Of a DNA stretch of 64,000 nt, positions 51,250 through 60,328 are shown in pieces. The notes under the pieces are model-generated. The model ran no database searches, had not been told where the DNA came from, and was given only the letters and a program-made list of their open reading frames with translations. Position 1 is the stretch's first letter. Each line of letters begins with the position of its first letter. Source of the DNA: Paraplanobispora takensis (GTDB taxonomy: Bacteria > Actinomycetota > Actinomycetes > Streptosporangiales > Streptosporangiaceae). Location: positions 62,001 to 126,000 of the forward strand of contig NZ_BOOK01000004.1 in NCBI RefSeq assembly GCF_016863195.1, read 5' to 3'. A program made the translations under genes and the position numbers.

Positions 51250-51774
51250 TCAGCCCCAGTCGAGCATCGGCTGCAGGTATCCCTCCAGGGTCAGCAGCCA
51301 GCGCTTGGACTCCACGCCCGTCCCCCCGCTGAACCCGCCCAGGCCGTTGCTCGCGACGACCCGGTGGCAGGGCACGATGATCGGGATGGGGTTGGCCCCC
51401 ATGATCGACCCGATCGCCCGCGCCGGGACCCCCGTCCCGCTGCGGTCGGCCAGCTCGCCGTACGTCACGACCTCCCCGTAGGGGACCGTCTCGTACAGCG
51501 TGCCCAGCACCCTGCGCTGCACCTGCGTGGTCAGCCGCCAGTCCACCGGGACGGAGAAGGCCTTCAGCCGCTCGGCGTAGTAGTCGGCCAGCTCCGCGAG
51601 CACCGGGGCCGTGCGCGCGGGGTCGTCCACCTCGGTCAGGCCCTGTTCCGCCAGCCGCTCGGTGAGCCGGCGCCTGTCGTCCCAGCCCACGCCCGCCACC
51701 CCGTCCTCGGTGACGGCGACGGTCATCTCCCCCAGGGGTGTCGGCAGGCTCCCGAACGCCACGGTTCCTAGCAT
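51250..51774 (-). CDS. ogt: Methylated-DNA--protein-cysteine methyltransferase
   Basis: 174 residues. Suicide repair enzyme that removes alkyl groups from O6-guanine. Active-site motif IIVPCHRVV with C136; [12 protein letters not shown] and helix [11 protein letters not shown] before it; [10 protein letters not shown] after it. The start ATG 51774 is 7 bases from the divergent RNase Z GTG, which leaves almost no room for separate leaders. The longer frame (to 52017) runs through RNase Z and is rejected. Its location beside miaA is not known to be functional. Confidence 0.95.
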   Translation of the reverse strand: MLGTVAFGSLPTPLGEMTVAVTEDGVAGVGWDDRRRLTERLAEQGLTEVDDPARTAPVLAELADYYAERLKAFSVPVDWRLTTQVQRRVLGTLYETVPYGEVVTYGELADRSGTGVPARAIGSIMGANPIPIIVPCHRVVASNGLGGFSGGTGVESKRWLLTLEGYLQPMLDWG

Positions 51775-51781
51775 TGGACCT

Positions 51782-52711
51782 GTGTCCCTTCGTGAGCTCG
51801 TCGTCCTCGGCACCTCCAGCGCGGTCCCTACCCGCCACCGTAACCACAACGGATATCTCCTGCTATGGGATGGACAGGGCTTCCTGTTCGACCCCGGCGA
51901 GGGGACCCAGCGCCAGATGACCCACGCGGGTGTCGGCTCCCACGACATCACCTGGATCTGCGTCACCCACTTCCACGGCGACCACTGTCTCGGCGTGCCG
52001 GGCATCGTCCAGCGCATCGCCAGGGACCGCGTCGCCCATCCGGTGCGGGCCGCCTACCCGGCCGTCGGCGAGACCTACTGGCGCCGCCTGCGGCACGCCT
52101 CCGTCTTCGCCGACACCTCGGTGATCTCCGAGTGCCCCGTCTCCGGCGAGGTCACCACCCTCGACGCCGGCCCGGTGACCCTCACCGCCCGCCCGCTCTC
52201 CCACCCCGTCGAGGCGTACGGCTACCGCGTCGACGAGCCGGACGGCCGCCGCATGGTCCCCGAGGCGCTGCGGGAACGCGGCGTCGAAGGAGCCATGATC
52301 AGCCGGCTCCGGCGCGAGGGGACGGTGACCATGCCCGACGGGTCGGTCGTCGGGCTGGAGGACTGCAGCGAGCCCCGTCCCGGCCAGAGCGCCGCCTTCG
52401 TCATGGACACCCGGCTCTGCGACGGGGTGTTCGCGCTCGCCGAGGGGGTGGACCTGCTGGTGATCGAGTCGACGTTCCTGTCGGAGGAGGCGAAGCTGGC
52501 CGAGGCGTACGGGCACCTCACCGCGGCCCAGGCGGGCCGGGTCGCGGCGGAGTGCGGGGTCCGCCGCCTGGTCCTGACCCACATCTCCGAACGCTACGGC
52601 GCCGACGAGGAACCCCGCTTCATCGAGGAGGCCGGCCGGGCCTTCGACGGCGACGTCGTGCTCGCTCAGGACCTGGCGCGCGTGCCCGTCCCCAGGCGGG
52701 CCACGAAATAG
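51782..52711 (+). CDS. Ribonuclease Z-like MBL-fold hydrolase
   Basis: 309 residues. Metallo-beta-lactamase fold, tRNA 3'-processing endonuclease type. Metal motif HFHGDH (H63, H65, D67, H68), N-terminal [16 protein letters not shown] and [11 protein letters not shown] are RNase Z blocks; [11 protein letters not shown] and [16 protein letters not shown] supply the distal His and the HST-like region. GTG 51782 was taken because no ATG occurs in frame near the RNase Z N-terminus. It reads divergently from ogt and overlaps the convergent LigB-type gene by 46 bases. Family assignment is firm; whether it is the main tRNase Z of the cell is not shown. Confidence 0.92.
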   Translation: MSLRELVVLGTSSAVPTRHRNHNGYLLLWDGQGFLFDPGEGTQRQMTHAGVGSHDITWICVTHFHGDHCLGVPGIVQRIARDRVAHPVRAAYPAVGETYWRRLRHASVFADTSVISECPVSGEVTTLDAGPVTLTARPLSHPVEAYGYRVDEPDGRRMVPEALRERGVEGAMISRLRREGTVTMPDGSVVGLEDCSEPRPGQSAAFVMDTRLCDGVFALAEGVDLLVIESTFLSEEAKLAEAYGHLTAAQAGRVAAECGVRRLVLTHISERYGADEEPRFIEEAGRAFDGDVVLAQDLARVPVPRRATK

Positions 52712-53358
52712 CCCACCCCGTAGGGGGCGTCGTCGTAGAGGACCTCACCGTCGAACGGCCCGCCGCCCGCCGCGGCGAGGACCTGCAGCGCGGCCCGCCC
52801 GGCGACCCCGAGCTCCCGCGCCTCCCGGGGATCGAGGCCGGGTGCCTCCCCCCGGCCGAGCGCGCGGACGATCGCCGCGTTGTACGGCTGCGCGCGGGGG
52901 TCGAGATAGCCCGGGGACTTCTCGGTCAGGCAGGCCGAGCCGTCCGCCATGACCAGCATGGCCACCCGACCGGCCGTGTCCGCCAGGCGCGCGCCCAGCT
53001 CCGCGCACTCCTGCGGGGAGGCGTCGAAGGGCACCGCGTGGAACCCGCCGGAGGCGGTCAGGCCGCCGCCGTCGAGGATCCGGCGGCCGATCGCGAGCGA
53101 GAGCGGCAGCACCGGGGCGCCGTCGCCGTAGCGCACGTCCACCCCCCAGGGCGCCAGGCTCCCGGCGGCGTCCGGCCCGTAACCGCCGCCCTCCTGCGCA
53201 CCGCCGACCACCACCAGCACGTCGGGCTCCGCCTCCGCCAGACTGCCCGCCGCGGCGGCGCAGGCCGCCCGGAGCCCGTCGAGCTCACCCGCGGCGGCAC
53301 CGGCCAGCTCGGGGGCCATCAGCGGGGGGTGGGGGCACACGGCGGCGGCGACAAGCAC
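52666..53358 (-). CDS. LigB-type extradiol dioxygenase-fold protein
   Basis: 230 residues of the class III extradiol ring-cleavage dioxygenase, subunit B-like superfamily (MEMO1-like). It begins [20 protein letters not shown], with the CPHPP motif of the family, then [13 protein letters not shown], a [22 protein letters not shown] helix, [14 protein letters not shown] and [20 protein letters not shown]. Catalytic competence is doubtful because several expected Fe ligands are not obvious apart from H10. GTG 53358. Convergent with RNase Z with a 46-base overlap at the 3' ends. Common in Streptosporangiaceae/Streptomyces next to miaA/miaB, with unknown substrate. Confidence 0.85.
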   Translation of the reverse strand: MLVAAAVCPHPPLMAPELAGAAAGELDGLRAACAAAAGSLAEAEPDVLVVVGGAQEGGGYGPDAAGSLAPWGVDVRYGDGAPVLPLSLAIGRRILDGGGLTASGGFHAVPFDASPQECAELGARLADTAGRVAMLVMADGSACLTEKSPGYLDPRAQPYNAAIVRALGRGEAPGLDPREARELGVAGRAALQVLAAAGGGPFDGEVLYDDAPYGVGYFVARLGTGTRARS

Positions 53359-53547
53359 GCGGCCAGCCTAGACGAGCAGGCCTTGGGGCAGCAGGGAGGG
53401 TACGGCGGCGCGTGCCGGGTGTCGCCTGTAGATGGGATGTACGCGTGGTGGGCCGCGCGCCGCCGTACCCGCTCGCAGTCTCAGGACTCACTCGCCCGGC
53501 CCGGATCGGCGGACCGGTGAGCATCGGTCAGGCGCCGGGGCGGGGCG

Positions 53548-54126
53548 TCAGTAGCCGCCGATCGGCCCCTTGGGCGGGACGAAGCCCGGTTCGCCGTCCG
53601 CTCGGGGGTCGACGGCGCCGTCCTCGAGCGGCGGTGTCTGGACGTCGCCCCGGCCGCCGGAGGACGAGGAGTCGGTCTCGTCGCCGGAGCCGGAGCCTGA
53701 GCCGGATTCGGCCGGGTCGGCGCCCGGACCGTCGCCTCCCCGCCTCCCGTCGCCGGAGTTCTCACCGGAGCCGTCGGATCCGTCCGGCCCGTCGGCCCCT
53801 TCGGTCCCGTCAGCCCCGTCGGCTCCCGAGGTGACGTTGTCGGGGTCGGAGACACCGGGATCGGCGGGGTCGTCGGCTTCCTGAGCTGAGCCGGGGCTCT
53901 GCGGGGCGCCGGACACTCCGGGCGCCGGTGAGGCGTCGCGGTCGTCACCGGTGAAGTGGACGAAGGCGAAGACGGAGCCCGCGCCCACCGCGGCGGCGAC
54001 GAGGGCGGAGGCGACGACCACGGCCGGGCCGGGCTTCCGCCGGGGGGAGGGGTCACCGGCGGGACCGGTGAGGATCTCGGGTTCTCCCGGCGGCTCGGTG
54101 CGGCCGGAAGAGGAGGGGGCGTGCAT
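53548..54126 (-). CDS. Hypothetical single-span membrane protein with acidic low-complexity exterior
   Basis: 192 residues. Short cytoplasmic Pro-rich part (1-45, ending SPRRKPG), one membrane segment (about 46-65, AVVVASALVAAAVGAGSVFAFV), then a Ser/Gly/Asp-rich tail with repeats G-A-D-G-A-D-G and G-S-G-S-G-S-G (about 90-180) ending PPKGPIGGY. Start 54126 has AGGGAG about 8 bases upstream. Divergent from the hypothetical gene at 54238. Not recognised; a cell-wall or flexible stalk protein is plausible. The repeated Asp/Ser content resembles other actinobacterial divergent-gene tails, not a known domain. Confidence 0.65.
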   Translation of the reverse strand: MHAPSSSGRTEPPGEPEILTGPAGDPSPRRKPGPAVVVASALVAAAVGAGSVFAFVHFTGDDRDASPAPGVSGAPQSPGSAQEADDPADPGVSDPDNVTSGADGADGTEGADGPDGSDGSGENSGDGRRGGDGPGADPAESGSGSGSGDETDSSSSGGRGDVQTPPLEDGAVDPRADGEPGFVPPKGPIGGY

Positions 54127-54237
54127 AGGGACAACTCCCTGGGTTTTCGTTGGAAACCTCCGCAGCTTCCGAGGGTGTCGGACCACACTAGCCACAGCAG
54201 TCAATGCCTCGTATAGCAATCACAGAGGAATCACGAC

Positions 54238-54951
54238 TTGTCATCCATTAAGAGGCTAGCTGGAGATTTCAAGGCTTATGTCCTATTCGGCGCCCTGATC
54301 ACCACCGGCCTGGGCCTGCTCCTGGCGGCGGGCGCCGACCCGGAGCCCTCTCCGTTCATCCCCTCCGCCGCGCCCGAAGAGCGTCCCGCCGACGGGAAGG
54401 GCCCCTCCCCCGCCGGGGACTCCGCGGCCGGGCAGAACCTGCTCGCCGGGAGGGACCTCTCGTCCGGACGAAGTCCCGCGCCCGGAGAGGATCACGTCGC
54501 CGGGCATCGGCCGGTCCCGCACGGGCCCGTCTGGAGCTCGCCCGTTCCCCCGCCCTCCGGCCAGGACTCCCCCGGTCTTCTCTGGACCCTGCGGGTGCCC
54601 GGCCCTCCCGGACGCGAACCGCTCTCGCGCGCCGTACCCCCGGGTCTTCAGGATCGCCCCCCGCACCCGCCGCCCGCCGTACCGGACGCGCCGGGACGGG
54701 GCCCCGGCGCGATCTCTCCGTCCGGGGCGGATGACGGGCCCGGTGTACGGCGCGCACCCGGTGTACGGCGCGCACCCGACGCACCGCGCAGGCCCGAGGT
54801 CCGGCCCGCGCCCCGCCCGCGTCCCACGCCGGTCGCGCCGCCGCCCGGATCCGCGGGCCTGCCGCCGAACGTCCCCGACCCGTGCGCGACCTTCCACGAC
54901 GTCCGCCGCGACTACTGCTACGCCGTCATGCGCGACATGCTGGACGGCTGA
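54238..54951 (+). CDS. Hypothetical secreted/anchored Pro-rich protein
   Basis: 237 residues. N-terminal KRLAGDFKAYVLFGALITTGLGLLLAAGADP is a signal anchor or signal peptide; the middle is a Pro/Gly/Arg-rich low-complexity tract with repeats (RAPGVRRAPD), and the C-terminus LPPNVPDPCATFHDVRRDYCYAVMRDMLDG is a compact segment with two Cys, probably disulfide-bonded. Start is TTG 54238 with AGAGGA 8 bases upstream. It is divergent from the preceding gene, 111 bases apart. Unknown function; the C-terminal Cys segment is the only part likely to be a folded unit. Confidence 0.6.
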   Translation: MSSIKRLAGDFKAYVLFGALITTGLGLLLAAGADPEPSPFIPSAAPEERPADGKGPSPAGDSAAGQNLLAGRDLSSGRSPAPGEDHVAGHRPVPHGPVWSSPVPPPSGQDSPGLLWTLRVPGPPGREPLSRAVPPGLQDRPPHPPPAVPDAPGRGPGAISPSGADDGPGVRRAPGVRRAPDAPRRPEVRPAPRPRPTPVAPPPGSAGLPPNVPDPCATFHDVRRDYCYAVMRDMLDG

Positions 54952-55016
54952 GCCGCACCGCGGCACCGGACGCGGACGGGCGGGCCGATCGGGAACAGAG
55001 GGACGCGGACGGGCCG

Positions 55017-55048
55017 GTCGGCGACAGGCGGGGTCGGCGACAGGCGGG
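55017..55048. repeat. 16-bp tandem repeat beside the miaB stop
   Basis: GTCGGCGACAGGCGGG occurs twice in a row (55017-55032, 55033-55048), ending just before the miaB stop codon (55050). Confidence 0.7.
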
Positions 55049-55049
55049 G

Positions 55050-56561
55050 TCAGTGGGCGGAGCAGCCCGGGGTCTCCTGGGCGAGCGGGGCCGGGCGGCC
55101 GACGGAGGGCATGCCGAGCATGACGCCCGGACCCTTGCCGGCCGGGGCGCCCTGGCGGGCCTGCCAGGCGTCGCCCGCGCGGGTGCGGCGGAGCTTCAGC
55201 ACGGGCCCGTCGGCGACCAGGTGGTGCGGCGCGGCGTAGGTGACCTCGACGGTGACCATGTCACCCGGGCGCGGCGCCCCCTCGCCTCCGTACCGCTCCC
55301 CGGGGGAGAAGTGCACCAGGCGGTTGTCGGGGGCACGGCCGGACAGCCGGTGGGTCGCCTCGTCCTTGCGGCCCTCGCCCTCGGCCACCAGCACCTCGAG
55401 GGTCCGGCCGACCTGCTTCTTGTTCTCCTCCCAGGAGATGTCGTTCTGCAGGGCGACGAGACGCTCGTAGCGCTCCTGCACGACCTCCTTGGGGATCTGG
55501 CCGTCCATGGTGGCGGCGGGCGTGCCGGGGCGGATGGAGTACTGGAAGGTGAAGGCGTTGGCGAAGCGCGAGGCGCGCACCACCTCCAGCGTGCCCTGGA
55601 AGTCCTCCTCGGTCTCGCCGGGGAAGCCCACGATGATGTCGGTGGAGATCGCCGCGTCGGGCATGGCCGCGCGGACCCGCTCGATGATGCCCAGGTAGCG
55701 CTCGGCCCGGTAGGAGCGGCGCATGGCCTTGAGGATCCGGTCGGAGCCCGACTGCAGCGGCATGTGCAGCTGGTGCATCACGTTGGGCGTCTCGGCCATG
55801 GCGGCGATGACGTCGTCGGTGAAGGCGGCCGGGTGCGGGCTGGTGAAGCGCACGCGCTCCAGGCCGTCGATCTCGCCGCAGGCCCGCAGGAGCTTGCCGA
55901 AGGCCAGCCGGTCGCCGAACTCGACGCCGTAGGTGTTGACGTTCTGGCCCAGGAGGGTGATCTCCAGGACGCCCTGGTCGACCAGGGTCTGCACTTCTTT
56001 GAGGATGTCGCCGGGGCGGCGGTCCTTCTCCTTGCCGCGCAGCGACGGCACGATGCAGAAGGTGCAGGTGTTGTTGCACCCGACCGAGATCGACACCCAG
56101 GCGGCGTAGGCGGACTCGCGCTTGGTCGGCAGCGTGCTGGGGAAGGTCTCCAGGGATTCCTTGATCTCGACCTGGGCCTCCTGCGCGATCCGGGCGCGCT
56201 CGAGCAGGACCGGCAGCGAGCCGATGTTGTGCGTGCCGAAGACCACGTCGACCCAGGGCGCCCTGCGGACGATCTCGCCCTGGTCCTTCTGCGCCAGGCA
56301 GCCGCCCACGGCGATCTGCATGCCGGGGTTGCCCGTCTTCGCCGGGCGCAGGTGGCCGAGATTGCCGTAGAGGCGGTTGTCGGCGTTCTCCCGCACGGCA
56401 CAGGTGTTGAACACGACCACGTCGGCCGTCTCCCCCTCCGCGGCCGGGACGTAGCCCGCGTCCTCGAGGAGGCCCGACAGGCGCTCGGAGTCGTGCACGT
56501 TCATCTGGCACCCGTAGGTACGAACCTCGTACGTGCGGGCGCTCTCCACGGTGACAGTCAT
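55050..56561 (-). CDS. miaB: tRNA-2-methylthio-N6-dimethylallyladenosine synthase
   Basis: 503 residues. Radical-SAM methylthiotransferase that thiomethylates i6A37 in tRNA. N-terminal UPF0004 domain cluster Cys are C18 (TYGCQMN), C54 (FNTCAVREN) and C88 (GGCLAQ); radical-SAM cluster C162, C166 and C169 (CNNTCTFC); C-terminal TRAM domain ([16 protein letters not shown]). Start 56561 was chosen because earlier codons are not conserved in MiaB; the site upstream is weak. Leftward, divergent from gluA, with a 300-base gap. Housekeeping, cytoplasmic. Acts on MiaA product, miaA being at 50284. Confidence 0.97.
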   Translation of the reverse strand: MTVTVESARTYEVRTYGCQMNVHDSERLSGLLEDAGYVPAAEGETADVVVFNTCAVRENADNRLYGNLGHLRPAKTGNPGMQIAVGGCLAQKDQGEIVRRAPWVDVVFGTHNIGSLPVLLERARIAQEAQVEIKESLETFPSTLPTKRESAYAAWVSISVGCNNTCTFCIVPSLRGKEKDRRPGDILKEVQTLVDQGVLEITLLGQNVNTYGVEFGDRLAFGKLLRACGEIDGLERVRFTSPHPAAFTDDVIAAMAETPNVMHQLHMPLQSGSDRILKAMRRSYRAERYLGIIERVRAAMPDAAISTDIIVGFPGETEEDFQGTLEVVRASRFANAFTFQYSIRPGTPAATMDGQIPKEVVQERYERLVALQNDISWEENKKQVGRTLEVLVAEGEGRKDEATHRLSGRAPDNRLVHFSPGERYGGEGAPRPGDMVTVEVTYAAPHHLVADGPVLKLRRTRAGDAWQARQGAPAGKGPGVMLGMPSVGRPAPLAQETPGCSAH

Positions 56562-56861
56562 CTCAACACACAAGGGTAGGCGCTCCGCCGACCTCCGGGT
56601 ACGGCTCCCGCGAAGCGCACGCAGTGTGATCGGCCCGCACCGCCCTCCACGGGGCGGCGGGGCCGTACCCGGACCTTCCCCAACCACCTACGCGATCTTT
56701 GACAATCAATGCCATATACCACTTTTCCAGGTCTTTTCATGCCAGGCATTCGCCTCGCCGGCGGGTTGAAACCTGCGATGACCCCACCCTTGGCCGTCCG
56801 TGATCGGATCGGTACCACAGGGTTAGCGCGACTTGCCCTTTACAGAATTACGTTGTGATCC
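56562..56861. other. Intergenic region between miaB and gluA with nested inverted repeats
   Basis: 300 bases. CCGGGTACGGC (56595-56605) pairs with GCCGTACCCGG (56662-56672), and CCGCCC (56640-56645) with GGGCGG (56652-56657) lies inside, which could fold into a branched leader of miaB. TTGACA at 56699-56704 has no good -10 on the + strand. TACGTT (56849-56854) is a -10-like site 8 bases before the gluA ATG, and no Shine-Dalgarno precedes that ATG, so gluA may be leaderless. Promoter calls are tentative. Confidence 0.4.
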
Positions 56862-57617
<756 letters not shown>

Positions 57618-57660
57618 TCTCTCGGTCGGCTGGTCATCCCAGAGAAGAAGAGGACAGAAC

Positions 57661-58545
57661 ATGCGAGTATCGCGTATCGGCGCGGCGCTGGCCGCCGTGA
57701 GCGCACTCACCATGGGCCTGGCGGCCTGCGGTGACGACGGCGGCGAGGGCGGCGGCGACACCGCGGCCTACACCACGGTCGTCGACAAGGCCAAGGGCGC
57801 CAAGAAGCTGGTCGTCGGCACCAAGTGGGACCAGCCGAGCCTGGGCCTGAAGACGGGCGCCGAGCCCGAGGGCTTCGACGTCGACGTCGCCAAGTACGTC
57901 GTCAAGGAGCTCGCCGGCGGCGCGGACGTCGACATCGAGTGGAAGGAGTCCGCGTCGTCCAACCGCGAGGCCTTCCTCGCCAACGGCACCGTGGACATCA
58001 TCTTCGCGACCTACTCGATCACCGACAGCCGCAAGGAGAAGGTGACCTTCGGCGGGCCGTACATCGTGGCCCACCAGGACGTGATGGTCCGCGCCGACGA
58101 CACCTCGATCACCAAGCCGCAGGACCTGGAGAACAAGCGCATCTGCCAGGCCGCCGGCTCCAACTCCTACAAGCGGATCACCGACCCGCCGCCGGACGGC
58201 CAGCTCGACCTGGACGCCCAGCTCGTGGGTGCGGCCAACTACTCCGAGTGCGTGGCCAAGCTCAAGGGCAGCAACCTGGACGCGGTCACCACCGACGACC
58301 TGATCCTGGCCGGCTTCGCCAAGCAGGCCGGTGGCGGCTTCAAGATCCTCGGCCAGCCGTTCACCGACGAGAAGTACGGCGTCGGCCTGAAGAAGGGCGA
58401 CACCAAGACCTGTGAGGCCGTCAACGCGGCCATCACCAAGATGTACCAGGACGGCACCGCGCAGAAGCTGTTCGAGAAGTGGTTCGCCGGCACCCAGGGC
58501 GTCACCGCCCCGACCGGTGTCCCGCCGTTCGAGGCCTGCGCCTGA
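57661..58545 (+). CDS. gluB: Glutamate-binding lipoprotein of ABC transporter
   Basis: 294 residues. Signal peptide with lipobox LAAC (C23 lipidated) followed by a Gly/Asp linker, then a family 3 (SBP_bac_3) solute-binding fold: GTKWDQPSLGLKTGAEPEGFDVDVAKYV, DIIFATYSITDSRKEKVTFGGPYIV, RICQAAGSNSY and an IT-K-MYQDGTAQKLFEKWF C-terminal helix. Arg in RADD and D residues near the substrate gate fit acidic/amide amino acid ligands. 43 bases after gluA with AGAGGA upstream. A strong hairpin separates gluB from gluC, which may set the higher level of binding protein. Confidence 0.93.
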   Translation: MRVSRIGAALAAVSALTMGLAACGDDGGEGGGDTAAYTTVVDKAKGAKKLVVGTKWDQPSLGLKTGAEPEGFDVDVAKYVVKELAGGADVDIEWKESASSNREAFLANGTVDIIFATYSITDSRKEKVTFGGPYIVAHQDVMVRADDTSITKPQDLENKRICQAAGSNSYKRITDPPPDGQLDLDAQLVGAANYSECVAKLKGSNLDAVTTDDLILAGFAKQAGGGFKILGQPFTDEKYGVGLKKGDTKTCEAVNAAITKMYQDGTAQKLFEKWFAGTQGVTAPTGVPPFEACA

Positions 58546-58558
58546 TCCTGCCGCATGT

Positions 58559-58596
58559 GGCGGCCGGCGATCCGGAGGAGCGGATCGCCGGCCGCC
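58559..58596 (+). terminator. 15-bp perfect hairpin between gluB and gluC with an SD-like loop
   Basis: GGCGGCCGGCGATCC (58559-58573) and GGATCGCCGGCCGCC (58582-58596) are perfect reverse complements. The 8-base loop is GGAGGAGC. The hairpin starts 14 bases past the gluB stop and ends 21 bases before the gluC ATG. Likely a partial terminator or mRNA end-stabiliser that favours binding-protein abundance over permease. Confidence 0.75.
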
Positions 58597-58617
58597 GCCG
58601 TCCTTTGGTGGAGCACG

Positions 58618-59286
58618 ATGAATGATCTGATCAAATACGCGCCGGACCTGCTGGCGGGCTTCCTGAAGAACGTGCAGCTCTCGCTGGTCTGCGCGGTCTT
58701 CTCCATGATCCTCGGCACGGTCCTGGTGTCCATGAGGGTGTCGCCGACGCCGGTCCTGCGCGCGGCGGGAACCGGATACGTCAACATCGTGCGCAACACC
58801 CCGCTGACCCTGGTGCTGGCCTTCTCGGCACTCGGCCTCAGCGACACGCTCGGCGTGTCCTTCTCCGACGAGCCCAGCACCAACAGCTTCTGGCTGGTCG
58901 TCCTGGGCCTGTCCCTCTACACGGCGACCTTCGTCTGCGAGGCGCTGCGCGCGGGCATCAACACCGTCCCGATGGGTCAGGCCGAGGCGGCCCGCGCCAT
59001 CGGGCTGACCTTCTTCCAGTCCCTGAGGATGATCATTCTTCCGCAGGCCTTCCGGGCCGTCATCGCCCCCCTGGGAAGCGTGATGATCGCGATGATCAAG
59101 AACACCACGGTGGCCATCGCCGCCGGATACCTGGCGGAGTCGGCCTTCGTCATGAAGGACACCTTCGACGACACCGGCGTGTCGATCCCCATCTTCGTCG
59201 GGATCGTCGTCGCGTTCATGCTCTTCACCCTGCCGATCGGGTTCTTCACCGGCTGGCTGGCCAACCGCCTGGCGGTGGCCCGATGA
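58618..59286 (+). CDS. gluC: Glutamate ABC transporter permease
   Basis: 222 residues. Hydrophobic, four to five membrane segments, with the permease EAA-loop GQAEAARAIGLTFFQSLRMIILPQAFRAVIAPLGS that contacts GluA. MNDLIKYAPDLLAGFLKNVQLSL starts a typical HisM-type transmembrane domain. ATG 58618 has GGAG 5 bases upstream. The longer frame from 58555 overlaps the hairpin and is rejected. Its stop overlaps gluD by ATGA. Confidence 0.92.
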   Translation: MNDLIKYAPDLLAGFLKNVQLSLVCAVFSMILGTVLVSMRVSPTPVLRAAGTGYVNIVRNTPLTLVLAFSALGLSDTLGVSFSDEPSTNSFWLVVLGLSLYTATFVCEALRAGINTVPMGQAEAARAIGLTFFQSLRMIILPQAFRAVIAPLGSVMIAMIKNTTVAIAAGYLAESAFVMKDTFDDTGVSIPIFVGIVVAFMLFTLPIGFFTGWLANRLAVAR

Positions 59287-60170
59287 ACGGGCAGGCCAGC
59301 GTCCTGTTCGACGCGCCGGGACCGCGCGCCCGGCTGCGCAACAACATCCTGACCCTGCTCGCCGCGGTCGTGATCGCGGCGCTGCTCTACGTCGTCTACG
59401 CCAGGTTCGCCGAGAAGGGCCAGTTCGACGGCCAGATCTGGAAGCCGTTCGCCGACCCGTTCACCTGGACCGAGTACATCATCCCCGGTCTGCTCGGCAC
59501 GCTGAAGGCCGCCGGGCTCGGCGCCGTGTTCGCGCTGATCTTCGGTGCGGTCTTCGGCCTGGCCCGGCTGTCGGACCACCGGTGGATCAGGGTGCCCGCC
59601 GGGGCGATCGTGGAGACCTTCCGCGCGATCCCGCTGCTGCTGCTGATCTTCTTCCTGTTCTATCTGGCGCCCAGCGTGCTCGGCGGCGGCGACTACACGC
59701 TGATCGCCCTGGTGGCCGGCCTGACCCTCTACAACGGCTCGGTGCTGGCCGAGGTCGTGCGGGCGGGCGTGCGGGCGGTGCCCAGGGGGCAGTCCGAGGC
59801 GGCCTACGCCATCGGCCTGCGCAAGAACCAGGTCATGCGGCTGGTCCTCCTGCCGCAGGCGGTGACCGCGATGATGCCGGCGATCGTCAGCCAGCTCGTC
59901 GTGCTGCTCAAGGACACCGCGCTCGGCTACATCATCGCCTACGTCGACCTGCTGAACTACGGCTTCAAGATCATTCCTGCGGTCAACTTCGGATCCCTCA
60001 TCCCCGCGGCGATCGTCATCGGAGTCATCTACGTCGGGCTCAACATGGCGCTCAGCGCTCTGGCCACCTGGCTGGAGAGGCGCAGCCGCCGCAGCCGCAA
60101 GACGTCCGCCAAGCCGATCGTCCCCCCGGGGGCGGTGGCGGTGGGCGACACCACGGCCGCCGTGGACTGA
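59283..60170 (+). CDS. gluD: Glutamate ABC transporter permease
   Basis: 295 residues. N-terminal extension with a first membrane segment (about 18-35), periplasmic loop QFDGQIWKPFADPFTWTEYI, then the permease core with ETFRAIPLLLLIFFLFYLAP, EVVRAGVRAVPRGQSEAAYAIGLRKNQVMRLVLLPQAV (EAA loop) and further segments. A cytoplasmic basic tail (RRSRRSRKTSAKP) follows. It overlaps gluC (ATGA). A strong hairpin terminator lies 51 bases after its stop. Partner of GluC in a heterodimeric channel. Confidence 0.93.
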   Translation: MNGQASVLFDAPGPRARLRNNILTLLAAVVIAALLYVVYARFAEKGQFDGQIWKPFADPFTWTEYIIPGLLGTLKAAGLGAVFALIFGAVFGLARLSDHRWIRVPAGAIVETFRAIPLLLLIFFLFYLAPSVLGGGDYTLIALVAGLTLYNGSVLAEVVRAGVRAVPRGQSEAAYAIGLRKNQVMRLVLLPQAVTAMMPAIVSQLVVLLKDTALGYIIAYVDLLNYGFKIIPAVNFGSLIPAAIVIGVIYVGLNMALSALATWLERRSRRSRKTSAKPIVPPGAVAVGDTTAAVD

Positions 60171-60220
60171 CCGGCCGGGAGCCGCGGCCGTCGAGGACCG
60201 CGGTAGTCCATCGGAACGGT

Positions 60221-60250
60221 GGGGCGGTCACCCGATCGGGTGGCCGCCCC
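60221..60250 (+). terminator. Strong hairpin terminator of the glu operon
   Basis: GGGGCGGTCACCC (60221-60233), loop GATC, GGGTGGCCGCCCC (60238-60250): 13-bp stem with one G-U pair, 51 bases after the gluD stop. Confidence 0.75.
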
Positions 60251-60328
60251 TCGCCGTCTGCGGATGCCGCGGCACACGATGAGCGTCATACCGGCGACAC
60301 GCGGCGCGTTATCGGGCAGGATTACGCC

